Shown one piece after another: positions 27,464 to 35,578 of a stretch of 64,000 nt of DNA. The notes under the pieces were generated by a model. That model worked only from the letters and a program-made list of their open reading frames with translations. It did no database searches and was not told where the DNA came from. A program made the translations under genes and the position numbers. This stretch comes from Devosia neptuniae (GTDB taxonomy: Bacteria > Pseudomonadota > Alphaproteobacteria > Rhizobiales > Devosiaceae). Location: NCBI RefSeq assembly GCF_025452235.1, contig NZ_CP104965.1, positions 124,001 through 188,000 on the forward strand, given 5' to 3'. Position 1 is the stretch's first letter; every line of letters begins with the position of its first letter.

Positions 27464-27466
27464 GGC

Positions 27467-28324
27467 TCAGGCTCCCATGCGCGCGAGGCGGCTGCGGGGG
27501 TCGATATATTCGTTGACGGACATGGCGAGCAGGAACAGGCCGAGGAACAGGATGACCACGAAGATCATCGGCACGGCGATCCACCACCAGATGCCGGCGA
27601 CCATGGCCGAGTGAGCATTGGCCCAATAGATCATGCCGCCAATAGTGGGGCGGTTGATGTCGGAAAAGCCCAGGATGGACAGCGTGACCTCGAGGCCGAT
27701 GGCCCAGATGAGGTTGTTCATGGTGGTGAAGAAGACGATGGGCATGACATAGGGCAGATGTTCGCGGAACAGGATCTGGCCGGTGCGCATGCCGGAAAAC
27801 GCAGCGTGGCGGGTGAATTCGCGGGTGCGCAGGGAGAGCGCGACCGAGCGGATCAGGCGGCTGTCATGGGTCCAGCCCAGCAGCGCGGCCGTCAGCGCCA
27901 AGACCGGCCAGGTCATCTGGTCGCGCAGCACGAAGACCAGTAGCAGCAGGATGGGGATATTGGGCAGCGCGCCCAACGTGTCGTTGAAGGCCATGATGAT
28001 CTGGTCGGTCTTGCCGCCGATGTAACCGGAGACCAGGCCCACCACGATGGCGATGACGCGGCTGATGGCCGCGACGACGATGCCGAACATCAGCGTGTTG
28101 CGCATCGAGATGGAGAGCTGCCAGAAAATCTCCTGTCCGCGCGAATTGGTGCCCAGCCAATACTCGGCCGAGGGGGGCATGTCGGGGATCACCACATAGA
28201 TGTCGTTTTCGCCATAGGGGGCAAAGAACGAGCAGGCGATCAACGCGAGGATGATCAGGATCAGCAGGGTTCCCAAGAGGAACTCGCGATTGTAGCGCAG
28301 CAGGTCGAACAGGACTTTGAACAT
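27467..28324 (-). CDS. ABC transporter permease (DppC type)
   Basis: A 285-residue permease. An early membrane helix (EFLLGTLLILIILALIACSF) is followed by a periplasmic segment (PSAEYWLGTNSRGQEIFWQL), further helices and an EAA loop around FSGMRTGQILFREHLPYVMP. It is the second permease of the five-gene importer, five bases after the DppB-type permease and three bases before the ATPase gene. Confidence 0.9.
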   Translation of the reverse strand: MFKVLFDLLRYNREFLLGTLLILIILALIACSFFAPYGENDIYVVIPDMPPSAEYWLGTNSRGQEIFWQLSISMRNTLMFGIVVAAISRVIAIVVGLVSGYIGGKTDQIIMAFNDTLGALPNIPILLLLVFVLRDQMTWPVLALTAALLGWTHDSRLIRSVALSLRTREFTRHAAFSGMRTGQILFREHLPYVMPIVFFTTMNNLIWAIGLEVTLSILGFSDINRPTIGGMIYWANAHSAMVAGIWWWIAVPMIFVVILFLGLFLLAMSVNEYIDPRSRLARMGA

Positions 28325-28329
28325 GAGCG

Positions 28330-29334
28330 CTATCCCAGTTTCACGCGGGGGTCGATCAGGGGGTAGAGAATGTCGATGAGAAACACGGCGGCGGCCACGG
28401 CGATGATGGAAATGGTGGTCACCCCCAGCACCAGGCTGTAGTCGCCGGCATAGATGCCCGCGACCATCAGCTTGCCGATGCCGGGATAGTTGAAGATGAA
28501 TTCGACGATGACGGCGCCGCCGAACACATTGCCCAGGCTGAGCGCCAGGCCCGTGATCTGAGGCAGCATGGCGTTGCGGGCGACATATTGGGAAAAGATG
28601 GTGCGCGAAGGCACGCCGCCCAATTCGGCATAGACCACATAATCATCGGTCACGATGTTGGAGACCAGCGAGCGCATGGCGATGAACCAGCCGCCCATGC
28701 CGACCAATACCAGCGTCAGCGCCGGCAAGGTGCCATGGGTGATGACGGACTGCACATAGGTCCAGGTCATGGCCGGATCGAGATTGAGCTGGGCGCCGCC
28801 GCTGATGGGCAGGATAGGCCAGAGAAAGCCGAAGACGATAACCAGGGTCAGGCCGGTAATGTAAGTGGGGATGGGCTGCATGGCCATGACCAGCACGCCG
28901 ACCACTTTCATGGCACGGTTATTGCGGAAATAGCCGGCAATGGCGCCAAGCGTGTTGCCGACGACCCAGGAGATGATGGTGGCCAGCGTCAGCAGGCCTA
29001 CCGTCCAGGGCAGAGCGCGGCCGATAATGGTCATTACCGGGGTGGGAAAGGCCGAGAGCGAGGGCCCGAAATCGCCGCGGATCACCCGGCCCCAGAAGGT
29101 CAGGTATTGATCGAGCAGCGAGCCATCGGTGCCGTACAGCTCGCGCAGCGATTGGCGCAGGATTTCCACGGTGCGCGGATCGGTCGAGCCGAAATTGGTC
29201 AGCAGCGACACGGTCTGCTCGATCGGATCGACCGGGGAGAAATGGGCGATCAGAAAGGCCAGGGTGACGCCGGTAAAGACGACGAAGATGAACTGTCCGA
29301 AACGCTTGGCGACGTAAGTGAGATAGCCGTTCAT
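28330..29334 (-). CDS. ABC transporter permease (DppB type)
   Basis: A 334-residue permease. It has an N-terminal helix (FGQFIFVVFTGVTLAFLIAH) followed by FSPVDPIEQTVSLL, and a DppB-like EAA loop (GVPSRTIFSQYVARNAML). It ends with LIDPRVKLG, as is typical. ATG 29334 (MNGYLTY) with GGATGGGA upstream is preferred over ATG 29352. It follows the binding-protein gene across a 300-base gap filled with palindromic repeats, so a second promoter or read-through would be needed. Confidence 0.9.
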   Translation of the reverse strand: MNGYLTYVAKRFGQFIFVVFTGVTLAFLIAHFSPVDPIEQTVSLLTNFGSTDPRTVEILRQSLRELYGTDGSLLDQYLTFWGRVIRGDFGPSLSAFPTPVMTIIGRALPWTVGLLTLATIISWVVGNTLGAIAGYFRNNRAMKVVGVLVMAMQPIPTYITGLTLVIVFGFLWPILPISGGAQLNLDPAMTWTYVQSVITHGTLPALTLVLVGMGGWFIAMRSLVSNIVTDDYVVYAELGGVPSRTIFSQYVARNAMLPQITGLALSLGNVFGGAVIVEFIFNYPGIGKLMVAGIYAGDYSLVLGVTTISIIAVAAAVFLIDILYPLIDPRVKLG

Positions 29335-29634
29335 ATGTGTCCCATCCGGCATGTTGGGTCGGTGTGATGCTTAGAGGGAGAGCATGCGGCGCTTCTGCAC
29401 CCCTCACCCTGGCCCTCTCCCCTGAGGGGCGAGGGAATGGTTTTGTGGCTTGCCGTCATCTCTTCGAGAGCCCGATCTGCCTCCCTCCCCCTTGAGGGGA
29501 GGGATTGAGGGTGGGGGTTCTGAAGTCTGAACCGGCATAGAGTTCTTGGAGGGCGCAGAACCCCCACCCTAGCCCTCCCCTCAAGGGGGAGGGGATTGGA
29601 TTGGGGCTCTCTAGGTACGGTTCCTCCCCTGCCC
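29335..29634. other. Repeat-rich gap between binding protein and permease genes
   Basis: Three hundred bases without a gene. Most of it consists of GC-rich units built on CTCCCCTTGAGGGGAGG, in both orientations, at about 29397-29430, 29483-29519 and 29559-29596. These could form strong mRNA hairpins between the binding-protein and permease parts of the operon. Confidence 0.7.
29483..29593. repeat. Inverted pair of TTGAGGGGAGGGATTGAGGG units
   Basis: The arms at about 29483-29519 and 29559-29593 are near-perfect reverse complements. Each contains a smaller hairpin, CCCCCTTGAGGGG. The same pair in the same layout recurs at 33541-33660 downstream of the GH39 gene. Confidence 0.85.
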
Positions 29635-31524
29635 TTACTTGGGCGCGTTCGGGTTGGCCTTGAGGCTGACGATCATGTAGCGCAGGTTCGACCAGTTGGG
29701 GCCCGAGGCCGCGTAGGGATTGGCGGCGGAGGGGTAATTGGTCCAATAGGTCGTGTCGAACGGAGCGAACTTGTTGTAGGCCATCAGCGGGATCATCGGC
29801 ATTTCCTCGACGGCGAGCTTGAGGAAATCGAGCCCGATATCGACGATTTCCGGGGAGTCGAAGGCGATCGAGCGGTTCCTGTCGATAAGGGCATCAAGAC
29901 GTGGATCTTCCCAGCGCTGGGTATTGCGCGGCGGCTGGGGTTCGCCCAGGGGCCGGATGAAATCCGAGCGGTAACTATCGAGGAAGAAGCTGAGATCGGG
30001 GTGACCGCCCCAGGTTTCCACCGTCCAGTTGATGGCGGTTTCAAAGTCACCGGTACCCAGGCGCTGGCCATTGGTGGGGCCGGCGACATCGACAGTGGCC
30101 TTGATGCCGGCCTGACTCCATTGCTGGGCGATAGCCGTGCCGGCACGAGCCAGGGTCGGGATGGCGTCGCCTTCGACCTGCACGCGCACTTCAAACGGGG
30201 TGCCATCGGGCTTGAGCCATTGATTGCCGTTCTTGGTGAAGCCGGCTTTCTGCAGCAATTCGGTTGCCGCCTGCACGTCCTGCTTCCACCAGCCAAAGCC
30301 GAACATGCGCTGCAACTGGGCTTCGTCGGTCGGAATATCGGGCCATTGGCCACGCACCATATTGGCGAGCTGACCGGCAAGGCTGGGGTCATAGGGCTTG
30401 ATGGAGCGGGTGCCGGTGTTCAGCTCGAAATTGGTGAGCCAATCCTGCATGGGCACGAAATAATCGTCGGGCGCCGAACCGGTCGGCGGCACAGCGAGTG
30501 CGGACAGGTTTGCCGCACCGCGATAGGAGCCGAGCGCCACGGCGCGGATATCGATCAGCAGTGCCAGCGCCCAGCGGACGTCCTTGTTGTCGAACGGGGC
30601 CTTCTTGAGATTGAAGATCACCGAAGGCAGCGTCGGATCAGGATGGGCATAGGGGAAGCCGGGCAGCCAGGCGGCGGCGCTGGGATTGTCCTTCATGATC
30701 GAGAACATGCCTTCGGGGGCGATGTCGTTGATCACATCCAGGTTGTGATTGCGCTGGGCGATGACGCGGGCTTCGGGATTGCCTGAGGCGGCATAGACCA
30801 CATATTTGACCTCGGGCTGGCCCCAATCCATGCCGATGGAGGTGCGCTGCCAATCGTCGCGCAGCTTCCAGATCGCCCAATTGCCGGCCTTGTCATAATT
30901 GTGCAGCACATAGGCGCTGAGCGAAATCGGCGGATTATTGTTGAAGGCCAGCGGGTCCTCGACCTTTTCGAACACATGCTTGGGCATGATCCAGGCCGCA
31001 TTCCAGCGCACGGTGAACAGCGCGTGGAAGCGTGAATTGGGCTCCTTGAGCTTGAAGATCACCGTATTGCGGTCCGGCTGCTCCATGCTGGCGACATTGA
31101 TGGAGAATGGCGCGCTCCAGCCCATGCCGGGATGATCGATCTGGGTCTGGACGGTATAGACCAGGTCATCGGCGGTGAATTCGACGCCGTCGCTCCAGAA
31201 AATGCCTTCGCGCAGCTTCACCGTCATTTCGGTGAAGTCCTCATTATAGCTGGGGGGCTCAGAGGCCAGCGCATTCTGCCAGGCATCCGGCCCGCCTTCG
31301 GGATTGATGAACCACAGCGTGTCGGTGGTCAGCTGCTGCAGGCCGTTGACGTTGGAGCCGCCGCCGGGCGCCCAGATATTGAACCAATCGGCATTCTGCG
31401 CGGTCGGTCCCTGCACGATCAGCGCCTCGTTGCGGGGAATGCCGGCGATGAAATCCTGCGCCAATGCCGGCAGCGCCAGCATGGACGCGACCGCCGCAAT
31501 GGCGATTTTCTTGAACAAGCTCAT
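29635..31524 (-). CDS. ABC transporter substrate-binding protein (family 5, long)
   Basis: A 629-residue periplasmic protein with a signal peptide (MSLFKKIAIAAVASMLALP ending near ALAQD). Family 5 landmarks include EPPSYNEDFTEMTVKLREGI and the signature IFWSDGVEFTADDLVYTVQT. It is longer than usual peptide-binding members (about 500-540), which is common for family 5 proteins that bind oligosaccharides. It is the first gene of the five-gene importer and divergent from the GH39 glycosidase, pointing to a plant-polysaccharide oligomer as substrate. ATG 31524 has GGGAGG upstream. Confidence 0.9.
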   Translation of the reverse strand: MSLFKKIAIAAVASMLALPALAQDFIAGIPRNEALIVQGPTAQNADWFNIWAPGGGSNVNGLQQLTTDTLWFINPEGGPDAWQNALASEPPSYNEDFTEMTVKLREGIFWSDGVEFTADDLVYTVQTQIDHPGMGWSAPFSINVASMEQPDRNTVIFKLKEPNSRFHALFTVRWNAAWIMPKHVFEKVEDPLAFNNNPPISLSAYVLHNYDKAGNWAIWKLRDDWQRTSIGMDWGQPEVKYVVYAASGNPEARVIAQRNHNLDVINDIAPEGMFSIMKDNPSAAAWLPGFPYAHPDPTLPSVIFNLKKAPFDNKDVRWALALLIDIRAVALGSYRGAANLSALAVPPTGSAPDDYFVPMQDWLTNFELNTGTRSIKPYDPSLAGQLANMVRGQWPDIPTDEAQLQRMFGFGWWKQDVQAATELLQKAGFTKNGNQWLKPDGTPFEVRVQVEGDAIPTLARAGTAIAQQWSQAGIKATVDVAGPTNGQRLGTGDFETAINWTVETWGGHPDLSFFLDSYRSDFIRPLGEPQPPRNTQRWEDPRLDALIDRNRSIAFDSPEIVDIGLDFLKLAVEEMPMIPLMAYNKFAPFDTTYWTNYPSAANPYAASGPNWSNLRYMIVSLKANPNAPK

Positions 31525-31856
31525 AGGTATCCTCCCTAAGCGCGTTTGACGCGATGAATTCCCGTGATCGTCGAGGCCCAGCCTCATCGCTCCGTCCGTC
31601 CGCGCCGCATCCCGAAAGACGCTGAACCTCTCCTCGCGGATTTCGTCGTTGCGGCATCTTTATCGACAATTTTTGCACGCACCACAACCGCTAGTTTCAA
31701 TAATTCGATATTTTGCGCGGATTTTTGCATGGCGGCATATGGATTGGCGATAATCCGCACATCTTATTATTGACAAAGCGGCTGACTGACTTAGGTTGCC
31801 TGATATCACCACCTGCCCCAGCGCAGCCCTGCGCGCCCGCCTCCTGAGGAAGACAG
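31525..31856. other. Divergent promoter region of importer and GH39 genes
   Basis: This AT-richer 332-base gap has no supported gene. It holds three candidate operator sites of the form TTATYGAYAA at about 31659, 31743 and 31767, shared with the region at 35.4 kb. The last one overlaps a possible -35 element (TTGACA at 31770). Confidence 0.6.
31659..31776. promoter_or_regulatory. Cluster of three TTATYGAYAA-like candidate operators
   Basis: The sites are TTTATCGACAAT (31659-31670), ATTGGCGATAAT (31743-31754) and TTATTGACAA (31767-31776). All are variants of the palindrome ATTATCGATAAT. Similar sites occur at 35419, 35481 and 35505, and a GntR-FCD regulator gene lies between the two clusters. 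Confidence 0.5.
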
Positions 31857-33461
31857 ATGAGCCAGAATATCGATGTGAAGACGAGCGTTCGCGCCGACCG
31901 CCCGACGGGGGCATACAAGCCGCTATGGGCCTGGTTCGGCTATGACGAGCCCAATTACACCTATAGCGAGCATGGCAAGAAGCTGCTGGCCGAGCTGACG
32001 GAACTGAGCCCGGTTTCGCCGCATATCCGCACGCATAATCTACTGACCTCGGGCGATGGCGTAGCGGCGCTCAAATGGGGCTCGACCAATGCCTATACCG
32101 AAGATGCCAATGGCAATCCGGTTTATGACTGGACCATCATGGACCAGATTTTCGACGCCTATGCCGAGGCGGGCAATACACCGCTGGTGCAGATCGGGTT
32201 CACCCCCGAGGCGCTGTCGGACGATACGGGCCCCTATCAGCACAGTTGGGAGCCGGCGAACAAATACGCCACCATCCTGACCGGTTGGGCCGCGCCGCCG
32301 AATGATCTGAAGAAGTGGGGTGCGCTGATCGAAGCCTGGGCGCAGCACCTGGCGGATCGCTATGGCAAGGAAAAGGTCAGCACCTGGCCCTGGGAAGTGT
32401 GGAACGAGCCGGACGGGCATTACTGGACCGGCACCATCCCCGAATTTTGCGCCATGTATGATGTGAGTGCGCGGGCGGTGAAGAAGGTGCTGCCCGATGC
32501 ACGGGTCGGCGGGCCGCACACTTGCGGGGCATTTTCCAATCCCAAGGCGCAGACCTTCCTGCGCGCCTTCCTCAAGCATGTGGTGGACAATAATTCCCCC
32601 ATCGACTTCATCGCCTTCCACGCCAAGGGCAATCCGGTGATCTGGCAGGATCATGTGCGCATGGGGCTGCATAAGCATTTGCGCGATATCGAGGCCAATC
32701 TGGCCATCATCAATGAGTTTCCGTCGCTGACGCATTTGCCGGTGATCATTGGCGAGTCCGATCCTGAGGGCTGCGCCGCCTGTTCAGCCCGGGTGCATCC
32801 GCAGAACGGCTATCGCAATGGTCCGCTCTATGGCGTCTATGTGGTCGAAAGCATGCTGCGCACCTATGAGCTCAGCCGGCGCGCCAATATCGAGATCGAA
32901 GGCGCGGTGACCTGGGCGTTCATGTTCGATGACCAGCCCTGGTTCGATGGCTTCCGGGATCTGGCCACCAATGGTGTCGACAAGGCGGTGCTGAATGGCT
33001 TCCGCATGCTGGGCATGCTGGGCGGGGAATGGCTGGAAACCGCCAGCACCCATCGGCGCGACATTGCCGAAATCATGCAGCATGGCGTGCGCGACGAGCC
33101 GGACGTCAATATCGTCGCCACCCGCGACGACAAGGGCGTGAGCGTGCTGGTCTGGCATTATCATGATGATGACACGGCCGGGCCGGATGCCGAAGTGTCG
33201 ATTGCCATTGAGGGTTGGGGCCAAAAACCGGCGAGCCTCAAGCATTATCGGATGGATGAGAGCCATTCCAATGCGTTTGGCGTTTGGAAGGCGATGGGCA
33301 AGCCGGAGAACCCGCAAGGGGCCGATTACGCCAAGCTCGAGGCGGCCGGGAAGCTGGCCCAGATCGAGGACAAGGCTAGTCTTGCTGTCGTGGATGGCAA
33401 GATTGAACTCCGCACTACTCTGCCGCGGCAAGGCGTCTCCCTGCTTCGCCTCGACTGGTAA
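31857..33461 (+). CDS. GH39 family glycoside hydrolase (beta-xylosidase-like)
   Basis: A 534-residue cytoplasmic (no signal peptide) TIM-barrel glycosidase. The acid/base glutamate is in WEVWNEPDGHYW (Glu184) and the nucleophile in VIIGESDPEGC (Glu300), a pattern fitting GH39 beta-xylosidases. An aromatic start (YKPLWAWFGYDEPNYTYS) and C-terminal beta domain are present. It lies divergent from a long family 5 binding protein, so imported oligosaccharides are probably cleaved inside the cell. The natural sugar (xylose or an uronate-substituted oligomer) is inferred only. A strong terminator follows. Confidence 0.88.
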   Translation: MSQNIDVKTSVRADRPTGAYKPLWAWFGYDEPNYTYSEHGKKLLAELTELSPVSPHIRTHNLLTSGDGVAALKWGSTNAYTEDANGNPVYDWTIMDQIFDAYAEAGNTPLVQIGFTPEALSDDTGPYQHSWEPANKYATILTGWAAPPNDLKKWGALIEAWAQHLADRYGKEKVSTWPWEVWNEPDGHYWTGTIPEFCAMYDVSARAVKKVLPDARVGGPHTCGAFSNPKAQTFLRAFLKHVVDNNSPIDFIAFHAKGNPVIWQDHVRMGLHKHLRDIEANLAIINEFPSLTHLPVIIGESDPEGCAACSARVHPQNGYRNGPLYGVYVVESMLRTYELSRRANIEIEGAVTWAFMFDDQPWFDGFRDLATNGVDKAVLNGFRMLGMLGGEWLETASTHRRDIAEIMQHGVRDEPDVNIVATRDDKGVSVLVWHYHDDDTAGPDAEVSIAIEGWGQKPASLKHYRMDESHSNAFGVWKAMGKPENPQGADYAKLEAAGKLAQIEDKASLAVVDGKIELRTTLPRQGVSLLRLDW

Positions 33462-33469
33462 TGCGGCAA

Positions 33470-33507
33470 GAGCGCGCCCTTCCTCCCGGGCGCGCTCGCT
33501 TTTGTTT
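33470..33507 (+). terminator. Intrinsic terminator of the GH39 gene
   Basis: A perfect 10-bp stem (GAGCGCGCCC with GGGCGCGCTC) with an eight-base loop is followed by GCTTTTGTTT. It lies eight bases after the stop codon. Confidence 0.85.
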
Positions 33508-33540
33508 GGGGGGTGAGGATATGCCGGAGAGCCGCGATCC

Positions 33541-33660
33541 ACCTCCCTCCCCCTTGAGGGGAGGGATTGAGGGTGGGGGTGCTGTGCTATCAGCGGGCAA
33601 AGAGTTTGGTGGGGCCGCAGCACCCCCACCCTAGCCCTCCCCTCAAGGGGGAGGGGATTG
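33541..33660. repeat. Second inverted pair of TTGAGGGGAGGGATTGAGGG units
   Basis: The arms 33541-33583 and 33618-33660 are reverse complements and match the pair at 29483-29593. They lie between the convergent GH39 and GntR genes. No gene is seen in this gap. Confidence 0.85.
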
Positions 33661-33693
33661 GATCGCGGCCCTCGGTCTGCGGGGCAGTATCCC

Positions 33694-34356
33694 CTACCCC
33701 ACCCGATCCAGATACCGCGCCTTGCTCGGCTGCAGGTGATCCACGCACAATTGCGCCAGCACCCAATTATCCGTCCCCTTGAGCATGTCGATCATCAACC
33801 GATGATGCTCATGCGACACGCGCAGCGACGCGGTATTGGCCATGGAATTGGCCCGTACCGGCAGGCTGAGGCGCATATAGAGTTCGATGGATTGGACCAG
33901 ATGCGCATTGCCGCAGGCGCCGAACAGCGTCAGGTGGAAACGGTCATTGGTTTCGTGCACGCCGCGCAGGAAGCCGGCCTCGATATGGCGGCCGTGTTCT
34001 TCGTGGATGGCGTTGAGCTCGGCGATGAGGCTATCGGGCGCTGGCAGCGGAATCCACAGCGCGGCCTGGCGCTGCAGCAATTCGCGGACGGCGTAGATTT
34101 CCTTGACCTGTTGGGCGGTCAGCGAGCGCACGGTGGCGCCGCGATTGCGCTCGCGCACCACGATGCCCATGGATTCGAGCTGCACCAGCGCCTGGCGGGC
34201 GAAATGGCGGGTGACGGCGAAGCGCGCCAGCAGCATGTCCTCGGTGAGCCGCGTGCCCGGCGCGAGGCGGCCGAAGATGATGTCCTCCTCCAGCGCCCGG
34301 GCGATGGAGAGATCGTCATGCTCGTCGGTGGCGACGTGTTCGGTCAAGCTATCCAA
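33694..34356 (-). CDS. GntR family regulator with FCD domain
   Basis: A 220-residue regulator. The N-terminal winged helix (EDIIFGRLAPGTRLTEDMLL, FAVTRHFARQALVQLESMG) is followed by an all-helical FCD domain with metal-ligand histidines (NDRFHLTLFGACG, HEHHRLMIDML, CVDHLQ). Such proteins usually respond to sugar acids or carboxylates. It precedes the Gfo/Idh/MocA gene's stop by 27 bases on the same strand. It is the best candidate to bind the shared ATTATYGAYAAT sites in the two neighbouring divergent promoter regions. Confidence 0.88.
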   Translation of the reverse strand: MDSLTEHVATDEHDDLSIARALEEDIIFGRLAPGTRLTEDMLLARFAVTRHFARQALVQLESMGIVVRERNRGATVRSLTAQQVKEIYAVRELLQRQAALWIPLPAPDSLIAELNAIHEEHGRHIEAGFLRGVHETNDRFHLTLFGACGNAHLVQSIELYMRLSLPVRANSMANTASLRVSHEHHRLMIDMLKGTDNWVLAQLCVDHLQPSKARYLDRVG

Positions 34357-34383
34357 AGGCTGCTCCTGGATTACCGCGCTACT

Positions 34384-35397
34384 CTATCGCGGTTCTTGCG
34401 TCGGGTCGAATTGTGCAAGCGCATAGATGGCTTCGACGAGGCGCAGGGTTTCCATATTGTCGGCCGGCGCGGTTTCGAAGGGCTTTCCGCTATCGAGGCA
34501 ATCGAGGAAATGGGCGATCGCGGCGTCATAGGAGCCTTGATAGACTAGGTCGGCGTCGAATTGCTCGGCCTGTGGCCGCTCGCCAAAAGCGGTGAGCTGG
34601 TTGCCGTCGAGTTCAATCGTGCCACGTGCGCCGAAAATGCGCAGATGATCGCGCGGTGCAGGCGGCGCGCCGTGGACGGCAAGATTCCCCATTACCTGAA
34701 CCAGTACGCCATCGCTACGGCGGCGCAGGGTGATTGCCGCGACATCCTCGGCCACGATATCGGCATTGCTGCGCTCGAGCCGGGCGGCAACGACATCCAT
34801 CTCGCCGAGCAGGAAACGCAGCGTGTCGAGGTGATGGATCAACACCTCCATGACGAGGAGGCGCTGCTGATTGCGGAAGAAGGGCTGGCGCACCAAAGCG
34901 GGCCGCTGGCCATCGGGGCCGGCGATCATGCCGCTGGAGAGGAATTCAAGGCTGACCTGGCGGATATCGCCCACCACGCCGGCGTCGAGCCATTCCCGCA
35001 AGCGGCGATACCACGCACGGAAGCGCCAGTTCTCGTGCACCATGAGCGTAGTATTGGCGACATCAGCCACCAAGGCCTTGGCCGCGGCGAAATCAGTCGC
35101 CAGCGGCTTCTGGCAGATGATCGCCACCCCAGCCCGCGCGGCGAGCCGGACCAGTTCGGCATGGGCCTCGCGGGGCGCGCAGATATCGACAATGTCGAGA
35201 TGTTCACGCGCCAGCATGGTGGCCACGTCAGCATAGATGGCGGGGATGTCAAAGGCCCTTGCCCGCGCCTGGGCGGCCGCCTCGGAAGGGTCGGCTATAG
35301 CGACGATTTCAGCCTGGGCGCTGCGTTTCTGCCAAGCCGGCAGGTGATAGGCGCTGACCCATCCGGCACCGATTACCCCCACTCTCCGCTTCTGCAT
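34384..35397 (-). CDS. Gfo/Idh/MocA family oxidoreductase
   Basis: A 337-residue NAD(P)-dependent sugar or polyol dehydrogenase. The Rossmann motif VGVIGAGWVSAYHLPAW is at the N-terminus, the conserved EKP-like motif appears as IICQKPLATD, and the C-terminal alpha/beta domain includes FRAWYRRLREWLD and EVLIHHLDTLRFLLGE (catalytic His region). It probably oxidises a sugar released from the imported oligosaccharide. ATG 35397 is preferred over 35442 because the Rossmann strand follows directly and AGGGA lies upstream. It is transcribed divergently from the IlvD-type gene. Confidence 0.88.
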   Translation of the reverse strand: MQKRRVGVIGAGWVSAYHLPAWQKRSAQAEIVAIADPSEAAAQARARAFDIPAIYADVATMLAREHLDIVDICAPREAHAELVRLAARAGVAIICQKPLATDFAAAKALVADVANTTLMVHENWRFRAWYRRLREWLDAGVVGDIRQVSLEFLSSGMIAGPDGQRPALVRQPFFRNQQRLLVMEVLIHHLDTLRFLLGEMDVVAARLERSNADIVAEDVAAITLRRRSDGVLVQVMGNLAVHGAPPAPRDHLRIFGARGTIELDGNQLTAFGERPQAEQFDADLVYQGSYDAAIAHFLDCLDSGKPFETAPADNMETLRLVEAIYALAQFDPTQEPR

Positions 35398-35418
35398 ATA
35401 GCCGTGTCCCTGTGCTGA

Positions 35419-35516
35419 TTTATCAATAATAGTGAAAGGCACAAGCAGAAGGAAGCGAGAAATTTCGGCTTTCTGGCGCGATTATCGATTTAGCGCGGCG
35501 CTTCTTTATTGACAAT
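35419..35516. promoter_or_regulatory. Second cluster of TTATYGAYAA-like candidate operators
   Basis: The sites are TTTATCAATAAT (35419-35430, best read on the minus strand as ATTATTGATAAA), ATTATCGATT (35481-35490) and TTTATTGACAAT (35505-35516). A TTGACA at 35509 with TAGCTT 16 bases on may be the promoter of the IlvD-type operon, so the last operator would cover its -35 element. Confidence 0.5.
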
Positions 35517-35578
35517 CACTGCGGAGCCACTAGCTTACAGGCCATGCGGCGAACCAGTAGCCGGAACGGGAGTATCGC

